From the NCBI RefSeq assembly GCF_001540865.1, contig NC_033628.1, forward strand, positions 3,421,077 through 3,485,076: a stretch of 64,000 nucleotides of DNA, read 5' to 3'. Of this stretch, positions 56,291-64,000 are shown piece after piece. The translations under genes were made by a program, and so were the position numbers. This stretch comes from Ananas comosus (taxonomy: Eukaryota > Streptophyta > Magnoliopsida > Poales > Bromeliaceae). Below the pieces are notes generated by a model, which did not search any database, had not been told where the DNA came from, and saw only the letters and a program-made list of their open reading frames with translations. Within the stretch, counting starts at the first letter, position 1; every line of letters starts with the position of its first letter.

Positions 56291-58257
56291 ATGGTATGTA
56301 TGTAAAACTTTAGTATTCTAACTTGACGGTGTAGTCTCGAATATCTGACCAGTAGCTACATACATTTTACTCTCTGGAGCTTTTTAATTTCGTAAAAACT
56401 GGGTACTTTAAGTATCTCATCATATAATTTTTTAAAAATTTATTTAATCGGCAGATTATTTTTATAGCTTTACAAATTTTTCAATCCTGAAGACTTGACG
56501 GAGTATGCTTATAGTGTAATACTTAAAAATCTTATATATTCACAAATAAGCATTTTCAACAGAATGCTATAGGATATTCTACTATCGTACTCTAGTAATT
56601 ATAATCAAGAAAAAAAATTCTCAAGAATGTCCTTAAATTTGCTAATATTTTAATTTGTAGATAAATATATTAATTATCATATCATATCCTCTTCTCGTAA
56701 TAGTACCAATATTATATATTGAATCAGCGAGTAATTTGGATATTTAAATATGTGCTCTTGGTGAAAATATTCGATGACATCCTATTAAATAGAATTGATA
56801 AATTCTGAATATACCTTCTTATTATTAAAGATCAGCGTTATAATAGATCCTTTTTATATTATTTTTACGTAGTTGTAAATAGAGTGATTTATTTCTTCTA
56901 TAAAATTCAACTTTTATTTCGATTTCATATTAAATTTACGTTAAACTAGTAAAATATCTCATACCGGCATTAAAACTTATGCATATATATGTGACGTTTG
57001 ATGTAGATAATGATATCGAAAAATTATAAAATTTATTTCTAGAAGTTTTAAATGCTCTAGATAATATATTTTTTTAATAAGTTATGAGTAATCGTCGAAT
57101 ATTCGGAATATATAGTATAATCCATACTCTCTGTAAATTATAAAAAATTATGGTATTAATATCAATTAAATTGCTACGTGGAGTTTTTTGTTGACGATCA
57201 ATCGTACTCATAAGTAGCAACTTATGATAGTAGCCTTAGGTACTATATATTATATATATATATATTTAATATATACACTTCAATATCATAATATATATAT
57301 ACTATATTATTAAGTAATATATAATTTAATACTTATATATATTATTATATTATAATAGTTGTCTCACTGGTCGTTAGCCAAAGATGGCAGTAGCAATTAC
57401 ATTATATTTAATATTAAATTATATTTATAATTTAATACGCAGATCAGATGCCTGCTAGCATCAATCATTAAGTATTTTTTCTGGAAGAATTTTATATAAT
57501 TATTAACAATATTGTTTCGCAATTTAATTTATATATTACTCAACTATTTAAGAGAAATCCCTGGGTGGATATGGTGTTGTCAATAAACATAAGTTAATAT
57601 AGTTTTGTTTTTAATTTATAAAAGTTTTATCATTGTAGTGTAGATATAGATAAATATTAACATTTTTTCATAAATTATATATAGGTAGATATTAGATATA
57701 CATTAAATATAGATATACTATTAAATATTTCTGTAAATTTCATATATAGTGATAGATATAGATGATACATTAAATATAGATATACATTATTATTTTTAAA
57801 TTCTAATAAATTTTAAAATTTTTAAAAATATTTAACTAAGTATCAAATTAAACAATTAACTATATAATAAAATATGAGTAGATTAGAAATAGAGATAATA
57901 TTATATATATATATATTATATATATAGATATATTATATATATATTATAATATTATATATATATATTATTATATATATTATATTGTAGATGGGGGATAAGG
58001 AGATATTCGCTAGGTATGCAAAAATTCTGGATTTTTTTACTGTTGTAGAAACAAGAGGAAAATTAAAGTTTGTTTAATTCTATATATTTATTTTATGTAA
58101 TGAATAAGGAATTTAGTTTTTTTTCCCCCCAAAAAATGAGTCTTGGCGACAGACTTTTGAAATGTTGAAATTACGTGCTTATATATATATAGTATATATA
58201 TATATTATATACTAATATATATATATATATATATACTATGATATTATATAATATATA
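56291..58257. other. Decayed AT-rich DNA, no gene seen
   Basis: Includes a barely recognisable MITE relative (about 56870-57245: AAAATTATAAAATTTATTTC, TCTAGAAGTTTTAAATGCTC, TACTCATAAG) and TA-rich low-complexity sequence (57240-57310, 57900-57985). Small indels make finer annotation unsafe. Confidence 0.4.
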
Positions 58258-58515
58258 CCCTCTCTATATATATATGAGTAAGAAGTTACTATGTTATCAG
58301 ATGTATAGAAGACTCTGGCGCGCACGTGCATTCGATTTTTTAGCCCTGTAGATCAACCCTTTAATCATTGTCTAATCTTTGAAGTCCAATACCTATTACC
58401 TGGTGAGGGACTAGTCAAACCCTAGGGGTCACTACTCAACCCTGGGCGGACCGCAATCATCTCAAACGTTATAATTTTTTGATCCAATTCGAGGAGCATA
58501 ATAGCCTCAACGCTA
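58258..58515. mobile_element. Decayed MITE related to 40131-40337
   Basis: Shares TTCGATTTTTTAGCCCT, AGATCAACCC, AATCATTGTCTAATC and TAATTTTTTGATCCAA words with that element, with many small indels. Confidence 0.55.
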
Positions 58516-58538
58516 ATATATATATATGATATATATAT

Positions 58539-58588
<50 letters not shown>

Positions 58589-58595
58589 AGAGCAA

Positions 58596-59056
58596 GAGAA
58601 GTAGGGCTACTATACTCTTATGAGTTATAGAGCCCTTCGTATCTCATAATTTTTTCAATGTTTCGGGCTTCGCAATTGATGATCCACACCGTTAAATGCT
58701 CTCGCAGTATATGAAACTTTTTTAGAAAATAAATTTCGTAAACTTTTTGAAATCATTATAAAGTCCATCAACGGATATAAAATGAGCAGCAAAATCGAAC
58801 GACGCCCGAAAAATGGATGATCGGATCGTTCAATGTAAGATCGAGGTTATTGAGTCTTTATCTAGATAGATGAATAGAAATTTTTTTTATCAAAAATTCA
58901 ACTATTCCGATTCTTTTACACCGTTAAATCGGGCAAAGTATCACATCCGGCCGTTAAAAATTGTCAATTTTTGCGAGCTATGATCGTAAAAGGTAATATG
59001 CATATGAAAAATTATAAATTTGGAATTTTCCCCGAGAGCATACGTAGCCTCTCTTA

Positions 59057-59060
<4 letters not shown>
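58596..59060. mobile_element. Decayed GGCTACTATACT-family MITE
   Basis: AGGGCTACTATACTCTTATG on the left; family words GATCCACACCGTTAAAT, GTCCATCAACGGATATAAA, GATGATCGGATCGTTCAAT. The right end is eroded near a CT microsatellite (59056-59085); a GA microsatellite precedes it (58558-58590). Confidence 0.65.
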
Positions 59061-59087
<27 letters not shown>

Positions 59088-59138
59088 CATCTATATATTA
59101 TATAATATACTATAGTTATATATTTATATTCATATAGG

Positions 59139-59706
59139 TTGTGGCTACTATACTATTATGGAAATACCGATCGCCTCTTTACTCATAAGTTGGTTTTCGA
59201 TGATAGATCGTCCGAATCGACGATCCCACCATTAACCATTATTTACGCATTTAAAACTTCTAGAAGAATCAGAATTTTATAATTTTTGACATCATTTACC
59301 TTACGATTCAAAATGTCACAAATTGACAATTTTTAGATGCGCCGGGTATTGGATACTTGCTAGCCTTAACAGTGTAAAAGAATCGAAATTTATTGAATTT
59401 TGATAGAAACATTCTATTCACTAATATAGAGTAAAGATCAATAACTCCGATCTGAAATTTGAAGAGAATCCGATCATTTCTATTTTTAGGAACGTCGTTC
59501 ATTTTTGGACCAATTCTTTTATGCCTACTTGATGGAATTTTATTCTATGATTTTCGAAATTTACCGGAAATTTATTTTCTAGAGCTTCAAATTACTCTTA
59601 GATCATATTTAACGAGTGAGATCGTCGTATTCAGAAGCTCCATCATTGAAAACAACTTATGAGTCGAGGGTCCAATACTCATAATAGATATTTAGTAGCC
59701 ATGCCT
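59139..59706. mobile_element. GGCTACTATACT-family MITE with indels
   Basis: GGTTGTGGCTACTATACTAT to TAGTAGCCATGCC, complete in outline, but with extra or missing bases every 10-20 positions against relatives. A partial copy of the same family follows at 59712-59800. Confidence 0.75.
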
Positions 59707-59807
59707 ATATATATTTGACGATTTATTTTATGCCCACTGATGGACTTTATATGATTTCGAAAATTTACGAAATTTATTTTCTAGAAGCTGTCAAATGATT
59801 ATATATA

Positions 59808-59871
59808 GGCCATGGCTTACTATTTACTATTATGAGTATTGGAGCCCTCGTAGTCATAAGTTGTTTTTCAA
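59808..59871. mobile_element. Detached MITE end (partner of 44348-44836)
   Basis: GGCCATGGCTTACTATTTAC then ATTATGAGTATTGGAGCCC and CATAAGTTGTTTTTCAA. Reverse-complemented, it continues exactly from the break at 44836 and completes that MITE. Confidence 0.85.
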
Positions 59872-59946
59872 CAAAAAAAAAAAAAAAAAAAAATTCAGAC
59901 GCTTTTCCGCTATCTTTTAAACTCAAAGGGACCCCGAGGCGTGACA
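59866..59946 (-). mobile_element. Detached LTR terminus of the large retroelement
   Basis: TTTCAACAAAAAA, an A run, ATTCAGACGCTTTTCCGC, ACCCCGAGGCGTGACA: the inverse of the start of the right LTR (TGTCACTCGCCTCGGG at 51650). It is the piece missing from the left LTR at 44837. Confidence 0.88.
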
Positions 59947-60370
59947 CATATAGAAATCAAATTTCATAATTTTTCGACATCATTTACCTTACGATCAAAA
60001 GCTCACAAAATTGACAATTTTTAACGGCCGGTATGAAATACTTGCTAGTTTAACGGTGCAAAAGAATCTGAATAGGTTGAATTTTTGATAGAAAAGTTTA
60101 TTCCCTACCTAGATAAAGATCAATAACTCCGATCTTAAATTGAAAGATCCGATCATCTATTTTTAAGACATCGTTCGATTTTGACCGTTCATTTTATGCC
60201 CGCTTGATGGACTTTATTATGATTTTGAAAAATTACGAAATTTATTTTCTAGAAGTTTCAAATACTCTAAATCATACTTAACAGAGTGGATCGTCGATTC
60301 GGAAGCTCCATCATCGAAAATAACTTATGAGTACGAAAGGCCCAATACTCATAATAGTATAGTAGCCCTA
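59947..60370. mobile_element. GGCTACTATACT-family MITE lacking its left end
   Basis: Starts inside the family sequence (TAGAAATCAAATTTCAT) and runs cleanly to CATAATAGTATAGTAGCCC. It is interrupted on its left by the retroelement LTR terminus, which suggests that the retroelement inserted into this MITE. Confidence 0.8.
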
Positions 60371-60413
<43 letters not shown>

Positions 60414-60432
60414 GACACACACACACACACAA
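60371..60432. repeat. (CT)n(TA)n(CA)n compound microsatellite
   Basis: Consecutive CT, TA and CA runs at the MITE edge. It is low complexity and explains the small minus-strand frame that ends here. Confidence 0.9.
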
Positions 60433-60770
60433 TCATGTACTTTGCACTCAGCACGGACGAAAGAGAAATTTCCTGGCATTGAGGAGACACTAACAAACAA
60501 ACACGTAAGTAGAGCACTCACCAAACCAACATTATATTTTTTTTCTAATCTAATGTGCGTGTATGTATAATAGCCCTTCCAAATCCTACCGTAGCACATG
60601 CCAATTTATAAAAGATATATGCCAATCAACATTATTGCTGGGAAACTTTTGATTTATTTAAGAAAGAAAGATTGGAAGTTTGCCCCTGAAACAATTCGAA
60701 TCGGCATCTTCAAATAAGTTCTCATTTTTTCCATCCAACAATATTTAATGAGTAGAACCGATTATTCCTA

Positions 60771-60910
60771 GCGTAGGTGGTAAAAGGCTTAATGGTTGCT
60801 ATCCGAAGTTTCAAATTCGAATCTTAGTTGATTCATATTTTCAGCTAAATTTATTTTTAAATAAAATAAACGAAACGGTTAGTATGCTACCTATCTCTCT
60901 CAAAAATAAT
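60771..60910 (+). mobile_element. tRNA-derived SINE, copy 4
   Basis: GTAGGTGGTAAAAGGCTTAA head, TTCAAATTCGAATCTTAG B-box region, TTGATTCATATTTTCAGC, AAATAAACGAAACGG, AGTATGCTACC, CTCTCTC and an AATAAT-rich tail. Confidence 0.78.
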
Positions 60911-61123
60911 AATAATAATGAGTAATACTAAAAACTCTCAAGTTCAAAGTCTAAATCTCTTTTCATCTAACTTTTTTTTTTTTTCTAAAGAATGAACGAA
61001 GCAGGTAAATGCTTTCCTATTATTAAGCCATTCAATTTTTTATAGTAAAATTAATTGTGGGATAATTTCTTAGAAGCCCCTCTTGCGACTGCTAATTTCA
61101 TTAGTATCCTTTCAATTCTTTAA

Positions 61124-62310
61124 GGCCATGTTTGGTTGGGGAACAAGGGTGGGGATAAGGGGTTATCCCCCCCTTGTTCCCCAAACACTATTTTTAAAGG
61201 TGGGAACTAGCTATTCCCACCCTTAACGGGTTATCCTAGGATAACCCGTTAAGGGTGGGAATATTTGCATTAGTTATCTTTCAATTCTTTAAGGCCATGT
61301 TTGGTTGGGGAACAAGGGTGGGGATAAGGGGTTATTCCCCCTTGTTCCCAAACACTATTTTTAAAGGTGGGAACTAGCTATTCCCCCTTAACGGGTTATC
61401 CTAGGATAACCCGTTAAGGGTGGGAATAGCTAGTTCCACCGTTAGGTGAATAGGATGGGAACAAGTTGTTCCCACCTCATTTTTTTAAAAAAAATTTAAA
61501 ATTAAAAATTTTATTTTAATTTTAGTTTTATAAATTTATAATTGGTAATTTCAAATTCAAGTTTATAGTTTTAAATTTAAATTTTAAATTTTAATATTAA
61601 TTAATATTAATTTTATATTTTTTAATATAAATTTGATATTTATATTTAAAATTTAATTTGATCTTAAATTTTTTAATTTAAATTTAAAATTAAAAATTAA
61701 ATTTTAATTTTAATTTTTGAATTTTAAAAAAGTATTTTTAGGATCACCTGCTTTTTCCACCCATGAGAGAGAGAGAGAGAGTTTTTAATTTATTATAAAT
61801 TTAATTATAAATTCAAATTTAAAATTTATAATTTTAAAATTACAAAATTAAAATTAATTTTAATTATTTAATTTAAAATTTAAAATTTTGATATTTTAAT
61901 TTTTTTATATTTAGAATTTGATATGTTATTTTTAAATTAAAATTTCATCTTAAATTTAATGTTCAAACTTTAAAAAATTATTTTTTTTAAATTATAAATT
62001 TGAGATTTTAAAGTTTATATTTTTTAATCTTAATTTTAAATTAAAAGTTTATATTTAAATTTTAAAATATAAATATAAATATAAAGTTTTAAATTTATAT
62101 AAAGAAAAAAGATAATATCATTATTTTTATTTTTTTTAATACCAACTTTAATTCTTATCCCATCTTAACCTAAACCAAACGTTATTTTTTTTATTCCCAG
62201 CAATAACTCAATTTTCATCCAACGCAAAATTGATTAATCTTGCTTATACTTCAATTTATTACTATCCCCGGAATACCACTTTTTTGCTTATCCCCGACCA
62301 AACGATTACC
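61124..62310. mobile_element. Tourist-like element 1 with duplicated left end
   Basis: Left terminus GGCCATGTTTGGTTGGGG after TAA (61121-61123); right terminus inverted GGTAATCGTTTGGTCGGGG before TAA (62311-62313). The left 170 bp including flank (TTTCAATTCTTTAAGG) is repeated, with the second start at 61293. The interior is AT-rich and noncoding, with a GA run at 61766-61784. Confidence 0.8.
61212..61263. repeat. Perfect 52 bp palindrome
   Basis: Each 26-base arm (TATTCCCACCCTTAACGGG then TTATCCT) meets its exact inverse at the central CCTAGG, with no spacer. A second version at about 61370-61436 spans nearly 68 bp with a small mismatch, and a degraded third lies at about 62395-62465. Confidence 0.95.
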
Positions 62311-62313
62311 TAA

Positions 62314-63186
62314 GGCCTATGTTTGGTTGTGGGAACAAGGGTGGGGATAAGGGGTTATCCCCCTTGTTCGCCCAAACACTATTTTTAAGGTGGGAACTAG
62401 CTATTCCACCCCTTAACGGGTTAATCCTAGGATCAACCCGTTAAGGGTGGAATAGCTATTTCCACCGTTAGGGTGGAATAGCGGTGGGAACAAGTTGTTC
62501 CCACCTCATTTTTTAAAAAAAATTAAAAAATTAAAAATTTTATTTTAATTTTAGTTTTAAAAATTTATAATTGGTAATTTCAAAATTCAAGTTTATAGTT
62601 TTAATTTAAATTTTAAATTTTAATATTAAATTTTAATATTAATTTTATACTTTTTTAATATAAATTTGTATTTATATTTTAAAATTTAAATTTGATCTTA
62701 AATTTTAAATGTTTTAAATTTAAAATTAAAAATTAAAATTTTAATTTTATTTGAATTTTAAAAAAGTATTTTTAGGAATCACCCTGACTTTTTTCCACCC
62801 ATGAAGAGGAGGAGAGAGAGAGTTTTTATTTTATTATAATTTAATTATAAATTCAAATTAAAATTTATTAATTTTAAAATTAAAATTAAAAATTTTAAAT
62901 TTTAAATTATTTAATTTAAATTTAAAATTTTGATATTTTAATTTTTTTATATTTAGAATTTGATATGTTATTTTTTAATTAAAATTTATCTTAATTTAAT
63001 GTTCAAACTTTAAAAATTATTTTTTTTAAAAATTATAATTTAGGATTTTAACAGTTATATTTTTAATTCCCAGCAATAACTCAATTTTCATCCAAACGCA
63101 AAATTGATCTAATCCTCGCTTATACTTCAATTTATACCTATCCCCGGAATACCCACTTTTTGCTTATCCCCGAACCAAACGATACC
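62314..63186. mobile_element. Tourist-like element 2, tandem and indel-ridden
   Basis: Starts GGCCTATGTTTGGTTGTGGG immediately after the shared TAA and follows element 1 nearly base for base, with many one-base gains and losses and a missing block near 63060. It ends CGAACCAAACGATACC. Confidence 0.75.
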
Positions 63187-63579
63187 AAGTGCCCTTTTAA
63201 AATGTCCATATGAACTGTTCATACTTGATCCAGTGGGCTTAAAATACTCATTTTACTGCTGTATGATAGTAAAGTGAATTCAAGTGAGATTAAAATATTC
63301 CAAAATAAACTAAGAATCTAAAAAAGAAAGCTCTGAAAATCATGCATTAATTTTCAAGTTAATGGGCCCAGTTGAAATTTCAATGACAAGTTAGAACTAG
63401 CAAAAAGAGAACTCGTAGTTCAAGAAAAAGGCTTTTCATTTCCCCCTTTTCGGGGGAATCATACCAAAGGCATTTAGCTAATAAAACAAAACTAACACCC
63501 TGCAAACGAAAAGAGGCGGCAAGAGTGTTGATGTCTTTTTATATTTTTTTAAGAAAAATATAGCATGTCGTGTCTTTTT

Positions 63580-63948
63580 AATAGCTCGGGTTTTTAAAAT
63601 TAGTGGTTAACACCAATGATCTGACAAGCTATATTAGAGATAGAGGTCATGAATTCGGTTTCTGCATGTTGCGAATTTATATAGGTGTCAGAAAAGAATA
63701 TTAGCTTAAAGAGGCTAGCATACTACTAAGTGGTGGAAAGGCCAGGTTAGGCTGAGCTTTGTTCAAAATGGTGGAAGGTTGGATTAGATCGAGTCATATT
63801 TAAAGCGGAGTGATGAGTCTGATACTCTGATTGGACCTAGTCACAATCGAAATTCGTGAATATTATATATGTTCACTTTAAATAAATTAATGGTGTATTT
63901 CTAATAAATCGAGCTTTTGAATTTAATAATTAACACCAACGATCCAAC
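63580..63948 (+). mobile_element. Decayed TRIM, relative of 35555-36073
   Basis: A partial left LTR tail (AACACCAATGATCTGACA, ending 63627), a short internal part, then a nearly full LTR ending AACACCAACGATCCAACA at about 63947. The LTR parallels the inverse of 35836-36073 (TAGTCACAATCGAAATTCGT, TGTATTTCTAATAAATCGAG). Plus strand. No target duplication is visible. Confidence 0.65.
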
Positions 63949-64000
63949 ATAATTTTTTTTTTCTTTATGAGTAAGGGTGTTGATGAAAATCATTCTATGA

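Noticed and set aside
1..64000. CRISPR arrays, rRNA or intact tRNA genes, bacterial operons
   Set aside because: None seen. The regular repeats are microsatellites, hAT hexamers or SINE tRNA-like heads in a plant nuclear context.

Overview
This 64 kb window is nuclear DNA of a flowering plant, most likely a monocot. It contains split genes with GT-AG introns, one strongly GC-rich intronless chloroplast-protein gene (the grass/commelinid style of codon use), and a dense population of plant transposons. I cannot name the species; pineapple or a relative is only a guess from the look of the repeats. Few host genes are supported: an F-box/DUF295-type gene (1846-3081, minus) with a broken tandem copy (5861-7575, minus), the Rubisco assembly factor RAF1 (17813-19177, plus), and a seven-exon WAT1-related membrane transporter (19754-28790, minus) whose exons I joined to a clean 372-residue frame. 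RAF1 and WAT1 converge, with 576 bp between their stop codons.

Layout. 0-9 kb: SINEs and the duplicated F-box unit, damaged by an LTR fragment, a Helitron end and a hAT MITE. 9-17.5 kb: a CACTA end, then a Mutator-type MITE split by a 4.76 kb hAT transposon with a dead transposase gene, then a short Helitron. 17.5-29 kb: RAF1 and WAT1; WAT1 intron 4 is 7.4 kb and holds a copia relic, Tourist and Mutator MITEs, and a TRIM retrotransposon split by a solo LTR. 29-38.6 kb: a 2.6 kb solo LTR, a mini-CACTA and a second TRIM, no host gene seen. 38.6-44.8 kb: a cluster of MITEs and microsatellites. 44.8-56.3 kb: a large noncoding LTR retrotransposon with about 4.6 kb LTRs. 56-64 kb: decayed MITEs, a SINE, two tandem Tourist-like elements with large palindromes, and a decayed TRIM.

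The most striking observations concern sequence integrity. (1) About 1.08 kb inside the hAT element (11598 to about 12681) is mirror-imaged: the missing C-terminal third of the transposase appears only when the displayed strand is complemented WITHOUT being reversed. Antiparallel DNA cannot produce this, so it points to a sequence-handling error. (2) The interval 44837-59865 is inverted relative to its ends: re-inverting it repairs both a MITE and an LTR terminus at once. (3) Single n characters (4218, 11598, 26092, 41128) fuse pieces of repeats, in one case skipping about 2.35 kb. (4) About 51.65-59.87 kb is full of small indels. No new host defence or metabolic system is evident; the novelty lies in the nested-element archaeology and in these structural anomalies.
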